Shown: positions 1-7,653 of the stretch, one piece after another
How the letters are laid out: the number at the start of each line of letters is the position of its first letter
Numbering within the stretch: the first letter of the stretch is position 1
Source: Epilithonimonas sp. JDS
GTDB lineage: Bacteria; Bacteroidota; Bacteroidia; Flavobacteriales; Weeksellaceae
Assembly (NCBI RefSeq): GCF_021261315.1
Contig: NZ_JAJSAX010000002.1
Location: forward strand, 558,001-622,000
Direction: 5' to 3'
Length of the DNA: 64,000 nucleotides
Notes under the pieces: generated by a model
What the model was told of the DNA's origin: nothing
Databases searched by the model: none
Seen by the model: only the letters and a program-made list of their open reading frames with translations
Translations under genes and position numbers: made by a program

Positions 1-2
1 CA

Positions 3-374
3 GAACAATATAAAACTTGGAAGAAATTAAATTTTATCACTTTTGAAAGAAAGCTGGAAAATGAAACAGCATTTGACGGAATCGTGAAAGTTTATAGTTT
101 AAAATGCAGTTTGGAAAGTATATGTCTAAAGTTAAATGGAAAATTTTTTGGAGAATTTAATCATTCAACAGAAAGCGGAATTTTCTTAAGAATGTTTGCA
201 ACCAAAGATTCGTGGCCAAAATCAACATTAATTTATATTGATTTTATAAATTCGACATTAACAGAAATTGATTCTAATAATTCTTCTTGGTTAGTGTGGA
301 AAGTAAAGGATTTAGAAAGTGGAAAATACTCAATAGAAATTTCGCCAACAGAAAGAATAGAATTTCAAACATAA
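3..374 (+). CDS. Hypothetical protein, C-terminal part only (cut by window start)
   Basis: The reading frame is open from the first bases of the window (position 3) to a TAA at 372-374, so this is the last ~123 codons of a gene that begins outside. A GTG at 84 could be read as a start, but the frame upstream of it (beginning EQYKTWKKLNF) looks like ordinary protein, so I treat it as internal. The visible part is polar with alternating hydrophobic residues, as in a small beta-rich domain (…LVWKVKDLESGKYSIEIS near the end). I do not recognise the family. There is no cysteine-rich motif, membrane segment or catalytic signature. It is followed by a structured RNA-like element rather than by another gene. 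Confidence 0.6.
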   Translation, partial: EQYKTWKKLNFITFERKLENETAFDGIVKVYSLKCSLESICLKLNGKFFGEFNHSTESGIFLRMFATKDSWPKSTLIYIDFINSTLTEIDSNNSSWLVWKVKDLESGKYSIEISPTERIEFQT

Positions 375-487
375 CGACTTACAACAGTAGTTTTTACGCA
401 ATATACTTATTTAACTTTCAATATATTGCTTATTCTTATCCCGTATTTTTGAAAAATTAACTAATGTAAAAACTTGATTGACAGACA

Positions 488-600
488 AAACCCCTAGCCC
501 CGATGGGAACGGCATCCTTTTTTGTCTTATCTGAAACGCTGTTTTGAAAACTAAACTTATGAGACAAAAAAGATATAGTGGACAGCGGGAAATAGCTCCA
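488..600 (+). ncRNA. Flavo-1-like structured RNA, copy 1
   Basis: This stretch carries the conserved blocks cccctagccccgatgg, ggcatcc, agatatagtgg, agcggga and tagctcc, in that order. A perfect 11-bp stem (517-527 with 562-572, cttttttgtct/agacaaaaaag) joins the two halves around a variable loop. The same blocks in the same order recur at 27397-27513 with a different loop and a compensated stem. From memory they match the Flavo-1 RNA motif (Rfam), common in intergenic regions of Flavobacteriia, whose function is unknown. The strand is set by the agccccgatgg block. It lies alone in the 275-bp gap between the first gene and the DUF1304 gene. The existence of a repeated structured element is seen directly; the family name is recall. 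Confidence 0.6.
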
Positions 601-649
601 AAAATGTTGTAAAATACTGTTCAACGAAGTCAAATAGCTCCTAAAAAAT

Positions 650-1015
650 CTATCGTAACAAGACGAAAATCAGAGCGATGATTGCCGGCAAAGCCTGAAC
701 GAAAAATATTTTTCTCGAGGCTGAAAGTGCACCGAAAATCCCGGCTACAATCACGCATCCAAGAAAGAAAATCGCTACATTTTTTGACCAAACGGCGTCG
801 CAAATAAACAAACTCCAGATGAGTCCGGCGGAGAGAAATCCGTTGTACAAACCTTGGTTGGCGGCAAGTCCTTTCGTAGGTTTGAAGAGCTCTTCCGGAA
901 GTGAACCTTTGAAGGTTTTCTTGCCCAAGGTTTCCCATGCGAACATTTCCATGTACAGGATGTAAAGATGCTCTAGCGCGACAATTGCGATGAGGATTTT
1001 TGATAGGATTTCCAT
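650..1015 (-). CDS. DUF1304 family small membrane protein
   Basis: This is a 121-residue integral membrane protein of the DUF1304 family, whose function is unknown. It has about four hydrophobic segments: residues 5-25, around 55-72, 77-97 and 101-120. The family signature is visible in the first helix (ALEHLYILYMEMFAW) and in the central NQGLYNGFLSAGL block. Length fits the family (about 115-125). It starts one base after the stop of the alpha/beta hydrolase gene upstream on the same strand, so the two are almost certainly co-transcribed, hydrolase first. The GTTTGAAGAGC-type loop between helices one and two (KPTKGLAA) is also typical. No enzyme motif is present. Confidence 0.85.
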   Translation of the reverse strand: MEILSKILIAIVALEHLYILYMEMFAWETLGKKTFKGSLPEELFKPTKGLAANQGLYNGFLSAGLIWSLFICDAVWSKNVAIFFLGCVIVAGIFGALSASRKIFFVQALPAIIALIFVLLR

Positions 1016-1016
1016 T

Positions 1017-1799
1017 TTAGAGAACGAATTTTTTGGGTAGATGATGGAGCAATTCTATGTTTATAATTTCGGCGCAAACTTCCGGTTTTTCCCAATGTCC
1101 ATTGTGTCCGCAATCCAGAAGGTAGGATTTGATGTTCGTGTTGTCCGGCAGATTTTTGATTGTTTTTTCTGAGTTGACTGCTGAATCGTGTTTGCCAGAT
1201 AAAATGAGGATTTTGCCTTCGAAGTTTTCTAAAACCTTGGAGCGGTCAGGACGTTCTATCATACCTTTTTGAGAGGCAAGAACGCCATCTACGGAAGATG
1301 TGTAGGCAACTTCTTTGGCAAGTTTTATTTTGGATTCCAGAATATCGTGTTCGTTTGGATTGAAGAGATTGGGAACGCCGGCATTTACGAAAGCTCTCAA
1401 GTTTTCTTTGATGATCCTCAAGCCTTTGGTTCGGGTCTGCTTCTTTTCCTCGTCGTCTGCGAAATAGGTTGAGAAAAACAGCGTGACTGATTTCAAATCT
1501 TCAGGATATTTTTCCGCAAAAGCCAAGGCAATGTAACCACCCATCGAATGTCCGAGTAAGTGGAATTCATTTAATTTCAGATGGTCTGTAAGTTTTTTCA
1601 ATTCGTCAGCCATCAATTCCATTGTTTGAACTTCGGCAATGACTTTTGATTTTCCAAAACCTGGCAGATCAATTTTAATCAATTTGAATTTCTCGGACAG
1701 ATGCGGTTTCAAATCTTCCCAGATCGAGAGATTTTCCATAAATCCGTGGAGCAAAACCAGGTTTTCCGTCCCGTTTCCTTCTATTTCGTAGTTGAGCAT
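1017..1799 (-). CDS. Alpha/beta hydrolase
   Basis: This is a 260-residue alpha/beta-hydrolase-fold enzyme, probably an esterase or similar; the substrate cannot be told. The oxyanion-hole motif LLHGF is at residues 16-20, the nucleophile elbow GHSMG has Ser85, an Asp (SGKHDSAVN) lies near 205, and the catalytic His is in DCGHNGHW near 232-235. The start was placed at the ATG at 1799 (MLNYEIEG). A longer frame exists to a GTG at 1826, but that extension (SMWFKIKD) is translated from an intergenic inverted-repeat terminus (1813-1831) and is not conserved-looking protein. It is cytosolic, with no signal peptide. The next gene downstream (DUF1304) begins one base after its stop, implying a two-gene operon. 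Confidence 0.85.
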   Translation of the reverse strand: MLNYEIEGNGTENLVLLHGFMENLSIWEDLKPHLSEKFKLIKIDLPGFGKSKVIAEVQTMELMADELKKLTDHLKLNEFHLLGHSMGGYIALAFAEKYPEDLKSVTLFFSTYFADDEEKKQTRTKGLRIIKENLRAFVNAGVPNLFNPNEHDILESKIKLAKEVAYTSSVDGVLASQKGMIERPDRSKVLENFEGKILILSGKHDSAVNSEKTIKNLPDNTNIKSYLLDCGHNGHWEKPEVCAEIINIELLHHLPKKFVL

Positions 1800-1812
1800 A
1801 TCTTTAATTTTA

Positions 1813-1918
1813 AACCACATAGACACATAGAAATTATATAAAACTACTTTTCGTCTTAAGATAAAATAGCTATTTAGTCTTCCATTGTTTTCACAAAATC
1901 TATTGTGCCTATGTTATT
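1813..1918. repeat. Short inverted-repeat element A (MITE-like)
   Basis: The left end is aaccacatagacacataga (1813-1831). The right end (1900-1918, ctattgtgcctatgttatt) is a degenerate reverse complement of it. The interior is AT-rich and non-coding. The same left end is found exactly at 5665-5683 and, inverted, at 6211-6229. The interior (taaaatag … ccatt … caaaatc) is also shared with 5665-5763, so these are copies of one roughly 100-bp element. No protein is encoded. The left end overlaps the possible GTG-initiated extension of the hydrolase gene. Confidence 0.6.
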
Positions 1919-1930
1919 TTGTTCTCATTT

Positions 1931-2428
1931 CTAAAATTTAATAATGATTTTGTCAGCAAATCCAGAACTGTTGAGGGATTCGTGCAGTTTGAAAGTTTTG
2001 CCGCCGTCTGTTGTGGAAAAATTTCTCTTGCCACTTCTCACATCCATTTTTCCATTGTCGTTATCCGAAATGCTTTGTTTGATGTCGCCTTCAAATTTAA
2101 GGTTTTTAGACGAAGTCATTCTTGCGGTTCCATCGATGGTCAAATATTGTTTGCCGTCGGATTGTTTTCCTGAGATCTGATATTCGTCCTGACCAATTTT
2201 CTTTAAGGTAATTTTTCCTGTTCCTTTCAGCATATCGTGTGTCAAACTGTGTGTGCCTTCAAGATTTTTAAAGCTACGGCTTGCGAGGATGCTGTCATTA
2301 ATTTTTGTCCTTGCAAGATTAATGGAATCAATGATCTTTGCGCTGTCAACTTTGGACACGTCAGCTTCCGCAGATTTTTTACAAGAAATCACAGAAATTA
2401 AAATAAGGATAGGTAAAAAGTTTTTCAT
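1931..2428 (-). CDS. Predicted lipoprotein of unknown function
   Basis: This 165-residue protein begins with a lipoprotein signal, MKNFLPILILISVISC, with the lipid-attachment Cys at residue 16 followed by two lysines. After a short helical linker (~20-60) the mature part is beta-rich and polar: GKITLKKIGQDEYQISGKQ, then a segment rich in Ser/Asn/Asp. I do not recognise a family. It would be anchored in the inner leaflet of the outer membrane or in the inner membrane facing the periplasm. It is a single minus-strand gene downstream of the exbD terminator, and it ends next to inverted-repeat element A. Confidence 0.75.
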   Translation of the reverse strand: MKNFLPILILISVISCKKSAEADVSKVDSAKIIDSINLARTKINDSILASRSFKNLEGTHSLTHDMLKGTGKITLKKIGQDEYQISGKQSDGKQYLTIDGTARMTSSKNLKFEGDIKQSISDNDNGKMDVRSGKRNFSTTDGGKTFKLHESLNSSGFADKIIIKF

Positions 2429-2455
2429 CGGCTAAATTTTCCTCTAAAATAAATA

Positions 2456-2479
2456 AAAAAGAGCGTCCATCAGACGCTC
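2456..2479 (-). terminator. Intrinsic terminator of the exbD gene
   Basis: On the minus strand the hairpin gagcgtc-tgatg-gacgctc (7-bp perfect stem, 5-nt loop) is followed directly by a run of T. It lies 49 bp beyond the exbD stop. Confidence 0.8.
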
Positions 2480-2527
2480 CTTAGAAAAACTTTGTCAAAA
2501 TTTAGAACTTCTTCAAAGTTGAAATAG

Positions 2528-3049
2528 TTATTGAACTTTTTTTCCGTACAATTCTTTTTCTTTGTCGTTCAATTCAGAAATACCATAACGTTGAGATTTT
2601 GTGATGGTCATTTCATCCAGCATATCTACAACTGTTTTGTATTCGGCATCCTCTGTTGGTTTGATGATCACGGTAAAAATATCTTTTTTAGGCGCTTTTG
2701 CTTTAGCAGCTTCAATTGTTTTGGATATTTGGGCTTTATCGAACGAAACTAGTTTTAAACTATTTTCATTTAAATCCATTTTATCTGCTTGATAGTAAAA
2801 AACTTTCCCTTCTTTACCAAGAATAAAAGTAATTTGATTTCTGTAATCTATCTCTACAATAACTTTATCATCATTTTCAGGAGGATTTGAAAAATTGATG
2901 GCATTCGGTTTTGAGAAGTTTGTGGTGAACATAAAAAATGTAATCAGTAAAAATCCCAGATCTACCATTGGCGTCATATCTACGCGGATTGGCTTTTTGT
3001 TTTGAGTTTTCTTTCTGTTAGATTGCTCTTTGATTAGAATTTCGGCCAT
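2528..3049 (-). CDS. exbD: ExbD/TolR-type biopolymer transport protein
   Basis: This 173-residue ExbD/TolR family protein is part of proton-motive-force-driven complexes that energise TonB-dependent outer-membrane transport. It has a short basic cytoplasmic N-terminus (1-22), one transmembrane helix (about 28-45) starting with the hallmark VDMTPMVDLGFLLITFF, and a periplasmic domain. The conserved proton-relay Asp is Asp30. The periplasmic part ends with VVDMLDEMTITKSQRYGI, typical of Bacteroidota ExbD proteins. No exbB, tonB or second exbD lies beside it, so its partners must be elsewhere. It is followed by a strong terminator and preceded by a free-standing 130-bp gap, so it is probably transcribed alone. 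Confidence 0.9.
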   Translation of the reverse strand: MAEILIKEQSNRKKTQNKKPIRVDMTPMVDLGFLLITFFMFTTNFSKPNAINFSNPPENDDKVIVEIDYRNQITFILGKEGKVFYYQADKMDLNENSLKLVSFDKAQISKTIEAAKAKAPKKDIFTVIIKPTEDAEYKTVVDMLDEMTITKSQRYGISELNDKEKELYGKKVQ

Positions 3050-3184
3050 AGCTTTAAAATTTAATAGTTAGTATTTAAAATAAGAAATCCATAACGATTT
3101 GTCATCATTATGGATTTTTGGATACAAATTTTATACCTAATCTTGAAATTAACTACAAAAATACTATTTCACACATTGCAAAAA

Positions 3185-3568
3185 TTACTGATCTAAATTT
3201 TTTATTTGAATCGTTTTACTTGAACCTTGATAAATTATTATTCCTACCAAAAGCAAAATTACTTTAGGAAAATAATTAAGAAAATTAAAATCCTCAAAAC
3301 TTTCTGCTAAATCCTTTAACAATCCACCGAATATAAATAATCCAAATGCAAAAATTAAAAATACTGCACTCCAAATTTGGAGTAATAATTTAATATATTG
3401 ATGTCTCACGAAAATCAGAAATAATAAAGTTACTTGAATGATAATTGGAATAACGAGAAAAATATCAAATTCAAAAAGTACTGCGTACAAATTATAGAGA
3501 AGAGCAACAATTATGAAAGAAACTAATCCATAAAGAAAAATTTTATTTGTGAAAATAGCTCTATCCAT
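3185..3568 (-). CDS. Small integral membrane protein, unknown family
   Basis: This 127-residue protein has four strongly hydrophobic segments: about residues 10-30, 35-53, 62-83 and 97-115. I chose the ATG at 3568 (MDRAIFTNKIFLYG). A longer frame begins at 3607, but that would overlap the end of dsbD by 29 bases and adds a non-conserved KINNKTL stretch. With the chosen start it begins 10 bases after the dsbD stop (3579), so it is probably the last gene of that transcript. No family was recognised and no catalytic residues are evident. A function related to DsbD is only suggested by position. Confidence 0.65.
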   Translation of the reverse strand: MDRAIFTNKIFLYGLVSFIIVALLYNLYAVLFEFDIFLVIPIIIQVTLLFLIFVRHQYIKLLLQIWSAVFLIFAFGLFIFGGLLKDLAESFEDFNFLNYFPKVILLLVGIIIYQGSSKTIQIKNLDQ

Positions 3569-3578
3569 AAGCGTTTTA

Positions 3579-5648
3579 TTATTTATTTTTATAAAAATCA
3601 ATACCACATTTCAAGAACTTTTTAAAGTCTTCTTTTGGCATATATCCAGAAATCGGAATGTTGATCACCTTTTGATCCGGCGTTACCAAAACGTAGTGCG
3701 GCTGGGAATTGTTGTTGAAGTTCACTTGCTGGAATAAACTCCATTTGTCACCAATTGTCTTGATTTTTTTCATCTGACCTTCGCCCATATCGATTTTGAT
3801 CTGCTCATTTTCTGGCAATTCTTCCTTATCATCAACATAGACAGAAGCGATGATCAAATCGTTCTGAAGAATCGGCAAAATATCATCTTGACTCCAAACG
3901 AACTCTTCCATTTTTCTACAGTTTTCACAACCATAGCCCGTGAAATCTATTAAGACAGGTTTGTTTTCTTTCTTCGCTACCTCAATCGCTTCGAAGTAAT
4001 TGTGGTAAGGTTTCAAACCAAGAATTCCGTCTTTTTCGTCGTGGAAATAACTCACGTTCAACGGCGGCAAAATTCCACTTAGCATTTGCAATTTTGGTTT
4101 TTCTGAAGGAATCAATCCCTGAATCAAATAAACCACAAACACAATCCCAAAAACACCAAGAATCCTTCTTCCCAAACTGATCTTCGGCTTCTTGTCATCG
4201 TGTGGAAATCTGATCTTCCCGAATAAATAAACCACCAAACCGATTGCAATGATGATCCAAAGCGCGATAAACAATTCTCTTTTTAGCAAGAAAGTTTTGG
4301 AAACAAGATCTGCTTTCGATAGGAATTTAAGAGCCAAAGCCAACTCGATGAAACCAAGAACCACTTTCACAGTGTTCATCCAGCCACCAGATTTTGGCAA
4401 ACTTTGAAGAGCCTGAGGAAACAATGCTAACAATCCAAAAACCAATGCCCAAGCCAGTCCGAAACCGCCCAAAGCAAAAGTTAAAAGTGTCGGAACATTC
4501 GTCGCTCCGGCAACTACTCCACCAAGCAAACTTCCTAAAATTGGACCCGTACAAGAAAAAGATACGATCACCAACGTCAGCGCCATAAAGAAAATCCCGA
4601 TCATTCCGCCCGCTTCCTCAGCTTTGGAAGATTTATTCGCAATCCAGCTCGGCAAGGTGATTTCGTAATAACCGAAAAAGCTTAGTGCAAAAAATAAAAA
4701 TATCGCAAAGAAGAATAAATTCAGCCAAATATTAGTCGAGATCTGATTGAAAATATTACCTGAGATCCCATCAATAATATGAAAAGGAATACTCAACAAA
4801 ACAAAGATCAACAAGATAAAAAATCCGTAGATAAAAGCATCTCGCTTGCCTTTTGCTTTGTCTTTGTTGCCTTTGGTAAAGAACGAAACCGTCAATGGGA
4901 TCATTGGGAAAACGCACGGCGTCAGCAATGCGATCAATCCACCCAGGAATCCAAGCCCTAAAACAAGCCAATTGTCGTCATTCGGTTTTTGCGCCACAGT
5001 TCCACAATCTGTCAAGGGATTTTTGAAATCTAAGGAATTAATTTTCAATCCATCTTGTTTTACTGCTGAAGTCTGTTCAATATTTGTCGGCTTTAAAATC
5101 GTTCCTACTTTCCCTGCAGGCGCAACTTCGTAAACGGTGTCTTTTGGTTTTTCAACATTTTCGTCGGTAGCAACGGCAGTCCTAGTCCCAGCAATCTGCC
5201 TTTCGAATTCTAATGTATTTGGTGCAAGACAAACTCTGTCGTTACAAGTCTGATACATAATCTCAGCGGTGATCGTTGCAGGCTTCGAAGCATCTTTCGG
5301 CTTAAATTTCTGCTTGAAAACCACTTTATCCGAATAATAAACGATCTGCGCTCCGAAAGCTTCCGAGAATTCATCGTGCTTTTTACCAACTTCGGTGACT
5401 TTCCCTATCAATTGGATTCCTTCTTTTGATGTGATTTTGAACTCGGTCGGGATTCCAGAATCTGGCGGAAGATCTTTGGAATAGATGTGCCATTTGTCTT
5501 CGATTGTTCCCGTCAGAACCGCTTCGTATTGATCATTGCCAACAGAAATGACATCAAATTTGAACTTGACAGGATTTTTTATCTGAGCGTTGAAAATGGT
5601 GATGATGAATATAAAAAGTGTGGATAACACTAGTTTTAAGTCTTTCAT
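3579..5648 (-). CDS. dsbD: Thiol:disulfide interchange protein DsbD
   Basis: This 689-residue three-domain DsbD carries reducing power from cytoplasmic thioredoxin across the inner membrane to periplasmic proteins. A signal peptide (1-21) is followed by the DsbD-alpha domain with its redox pair Cys135/Cys140 (QTCNDRVCLAP). The membrane domain (about 225-520, eight helices) has Cys245 in LLTPCVFPMIPL and Cys366 in SFSCTGPILG. The thioredoxin-like gamma domain has the CxxC motif GYGCENC at 574-577. All six expected redox cysteines are present. Length is somewhat above the E. coli enzyme because of a linker at 150-220. It is followed by a small membrane protein gene 10 bp downstream. A repeat element and a GxxExxY gene separate it from tilS. 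Confidence 0.93.
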   Translation of the reverse strand: MKDLKLVLSTLFIFIITIFNAQIKNPVKFKFDVISVGNDQYEAVLTGTIEDKWHIYSKDLPPDSGIPTEFKITSKEGIQLIGKVTEVGKKHDEFSEAFGAQIVYYSDKVVFKQKFKPKDASKPATITAEIMYQTCNDRVCLAPNTLEFERQIAGTRTAVATDENVEKPKDTVYEVAPAGKVGTILKPTNIEQTSAVKQDGLKINSLDFKNPLTDCGTVAQKPNDDNWLVLGLGFLGGLIALLTPCVFPMIPLTVSFFTKGNKDKAKGKRDAFIYGFFILLIFVLLSIPFHIIDGISGNIFNQISTNIWLNLFFFAIFLFFALSFFGYYEITLPSWIANKSSKAEEAGGMIGIFFMALTLVIVSFSCTGPILGSLLGGVVAGATNVPTLLTFALGGFGLAWALVFGLLALFPQALQSLPKSGGWMNTVKVVLGFIELALALKFLSKADLVSKTFLLKRELFIALWIIIAIGLVVYLFGKIRFPHDDKKPKISLGRRILGVFGIVFVVYLIQGLIPSEKPKLQMLSGILPPLNVSYFHDEKDGILGLKPYHNYFEAIEVAKKENKPVLIDFTGYGCENCRKMEEFVWSQDDILPILQNDLIIASVYVDDKEELPENEQIKIDMGEGQMKKIKTIGDKWSLFQQVNFNNNSQPHYVLVTPDQKVINIPISGYMPKEDFKKFLKCGIDFYKNK

Positions 5649-5664
5649 TTTTAAAATTTATTTG

Positions 5665-6229
5665 AACCACATAGACACATAGATTTAATTTTCAATAAAG
5701 GAAATTAAAAAGGTAAAATAGATACCATTCTCATAAAATCCAAGATGCGTAAATGGTTTTTTAGTTTAATCGTTCGTAATATTTATTTACAAATGTTTTT
5801 TGTCCTTCTTTGAAAATATTTGAAACATTAAAGTTTACTAATATTCCTTTCGGTAGTTTTAACAAATTGATATAATTTAAAACTTGTGCTTTATGAATAT
5901 CGTGAAAATCGGAAACAGATTTTATTTCTAAAACGATAGAATCTTCTACTATAAAATCACATTGAAATCCACAATCTAAATTGATTCCTTTATAATTTAC
6001 TGGTATACTAAATTCAGATTTAAAATTTATTTCCTGAATTTTAAATTCTTCTTGCAAAGCTTTATGATAAACACTTTCCAAAAGACCTGGACCTAAAATT
6101 TTATGAACTTCAATACAAGCTCCCAAAATTTTGTAGGTCAATTCGGTAATTTGTTTTTGCGTCATCATCTATTTCAACTTTAATTTTCCACGTTTAAAAA
6201 CTTAACTTTTTCTATGTGTCTATGTGGTT
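5665..6229. repeat. Inverted-repeat-bounded unit containing a GxxExxY gene
   Basis: A perfect 19-bp inverted repeat (5665-5683, aaccacatagacacataga; reverse complement at 6211-6229) brackets the GxxExxY gene. The left repeat sits 16 bp upstream of the dsbD start and the right repeat 8 bp beyond the tilS stop, so the unit fills the whole gap between two unrelated housekeeping genes. Bases 5665-5763 also resemble element A (1813-1918) along their length, including a degenerate right end around 5739-5763. No target-site duplication is obvious. That this is or was a mobile unit is inference. Confidence 0.6.
5761..6168 (-). CDS. GxxExxY family protein (PD-(D/E)XK-like)
   Basis: This 135-residue protein of the GxxExxY family is related to PD-(D/E)XK nucleases; its biological role is unknown. 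The name-giving motif is present as G28-L-L-E31-S-V-Y34. The nuclease-like core follows: CDFIVED (Asp71) and LEIKSV (Glu81, Lys83), matching a D…ExK metal site. An HKAQVLNYINLL helix follows, as usual. Length is typical (125-140). Two adjacent ATG codons (6168, 6165) are possible starts. The gene lies alone inside a perfect 19-bp inverted repeat (see the 5665-6229 entry). GxxExxY genes are often found as solitary intergenic insertions in Bacteroidota, which is consistent with transfer as a small unit. Confidence 0.9.
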   Translation of the reverse strand: MMTQKQITELTYKILGACIEVHKILGPGLLESVYHKALQEEFKIQEINFKSEFSIPVNYKGINLDCGFQCDFIVEDSIVLEIKSVSDFHDIHKAQVLNYINLLKLPKGILVNFNVSNIFKEGQKTFVNKYYERLN

Positions 6230-6237
6230 AATTATTT

Positions 6238-7539
6238 TTAAATCTGCAATGATAATGTTCTTTCAATTACCTCGGATGCAAACCTCCCATCTTGCCGGAA
6301 AGGTAAAACACCGATAATCTGATTATTAGCATCACAAAGAAGCCAGATTTTTTGCTTGGCTAAAATAGAGATTTTTTCGTCCTTAAAAAACTTCGAGAGC
6401 TTCTTTTTGCCAATCATTCCGATAGGAAAAAACACATCGCCTTCTTTCTTTTTTCTTAATTTTAAAGGCAACTTGATTTTGTTTTCATCGATTTTCCAAT
6501 TGCACTTTCCGAATTCTTGGATTTCGTTTTTAATATTTTCTGGAATCAGAATTTCATTTCCGACGATGTCGAGTACAATTTCTTCATCTTCCATCTTCAT
6601 ACTTCCAACGTGCAAATTTTGATTTAGGATCAACTCATTTCTATTAATAATCAATTGATATTCTGAATTTAAAAATGAACTTCCGGTTTGTGCTGTGAAG
6701 ATCTTTTCCATTTCTTTTTCATCATTAAAACCAAACCGTTTCAAGATCTCAAAACGAATCAAATTGGACTCTTTCGAGAATTTCTCTTTATCAATAATAG
6801 TCTGCCCAGTTTTTATATATGTTTCAAAACCATTGATTTTTTCATTAACCAAATCATTCAAAACATCTTTGGTCTCATTCAGAATCTCTATACTTTTTGA
6901 AAAATTCTGAAGGAAATTCTCATTGATTTTTTCCAATTCCGGAACTACATTGTGTCGAACTTTATTCCTCAGATAATCTGTTTTTTGGTTTGATACATCT
7001 TCCCGAAATTCAATCTGTTTTTCTTTCGCAAACTCATAAATCATATCTTTAGAAAAATTAAGAAGCGGACGAATGATATTATTTTCATTCACAGGAATTC
7101 CACTTAAACCCTTTATTCCAGCAGCTTTCGAAAGATTAATAATGAAGGTTTCCAACTGATCATTCAAATGATGGGCTGTGACAAGATATTCGAGATTTTC
7201 TTCCTTTTGGATTTTCCGGAAAAACTGGTAACGTAATTCCCGAGCCCAATTTTGGATAGAATTTTCCGGCTTTTGATCCTTCGCTGAAACTTCGTACAAA
7301 TGGAAAGGAATATTATACTTGTCACAAAAGTCGGAAACCAGCTTCTGATCGAGATTAGAATCCTCATTACGAAGATGATAATTGATGTGCGCAACTTGTA
7401 ATTTCAAACCCGAAACCTGGAACAGATGAGCCAAAACCATAGAGTCCACGCCTCCACTTACCGCCAAAAGGTATGTTTTTTGCTGCGACTGTGGTTGTAA
7501 ATGCTCAAGAACATTTTGAAATTTTAAGAGACTTAACAC
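6238..7539 (-). CDS. tilS: tRNA(Ile)-lysidine synthase TilS
   Basis: This 433-residue TilS modifies C34 of the minor isoleucine tRNA (CAU anticodon) to lysidine, using lysine and ATP. The PP-loop ATP-binding motif SGGVDS is at residues 28-33, followed by HINYHLR and the VTAHHLNDQLETFIINL segment typical of the N-terminal catalytic domain. The middle region is helical. The C-terminal domain (about 365-433) has the LRKKKEGDVFFPIGMIGKKK stretch that contacts the tRNA acceptor stem. It is essential in most bacteria. It is divergent to the OmpA-like gene at 7654, with about 110 bp between the two starts. Confidence 0.93.
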   Translation of the reverse strand: MLSLLKFQNVLEHLQPQSQQKTYLLAVSGGVDSMVLAHLFQVSGLKLQVAHINYHLRNEDSNLDQKLVSDFCDKYNIPFHLYEVSAKDQKPENSIQNWARELRYQFFRKIQKEENLEYLVTAHHLNDQLETFIINLSKAAGIKGLSGIPVNENNIIRPLLNFSKDMIYEFAKEKQIEFREDVSNQKTDYLRNKVRHNVVPELEKINENFLQNFSKSIEILNETKDVLNDLVNEKINGFETYIKTGQTIIDKEKFSKESNLIRFEILKRFGFNDEKEMEKIFTAQTGSSFLNSEYQLIINRNELILNQNLHVGSMKMEDEEIVLDIVGNEILIPENIKNEIQEFGKCNWKIDENKIKLPLKLRKKKEGDVFFPIGMIGKKKLSKFFKDEKISILAKQKIWLLCDANNQIIGVLPFRQDGRFASEVIERTLSLQI

Positions 7540-7592
7540 AATTTTATAACGAAATATTAAGTTATAAACACAAATATACGTTTATTAATTCT

Positions 7593-7600
7593 TACTTTTG
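7593..7600 (+). promoter_or_regulatory. Bacteroidota -7 promoter element upstream of the OmpA-like gene
   Basis: TACTTTTG fits the Bacteroidota -7 consensus TAnnTTTG. No good -33 TTTG is seen. It places transcription start near 7606, which leaves a ~48-nt leader for the start chosen at 7654 and argues against a start at the 7603 ATG. Confidence 0.4.
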
Positions 7601-7653
7601 AAATGTTAAAATCACGAGCAGAACTATTATTTAAACAAATAAATATTTACAAT

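Noticed and set aside
630-938. 102-codon open frame on the minus strand overlapping the DUF1304 gene
   Set aside because: It is in another frame of a clear membrane-protein gene and its translation is Arg/Phe-rich with no family features.
3156-3182. Promoter for exbD (TATTTTTG with TTTG, minus strand)
   Set aside because: The spacing is only 15 nt, outside the usual 18-21 for this promoter type.
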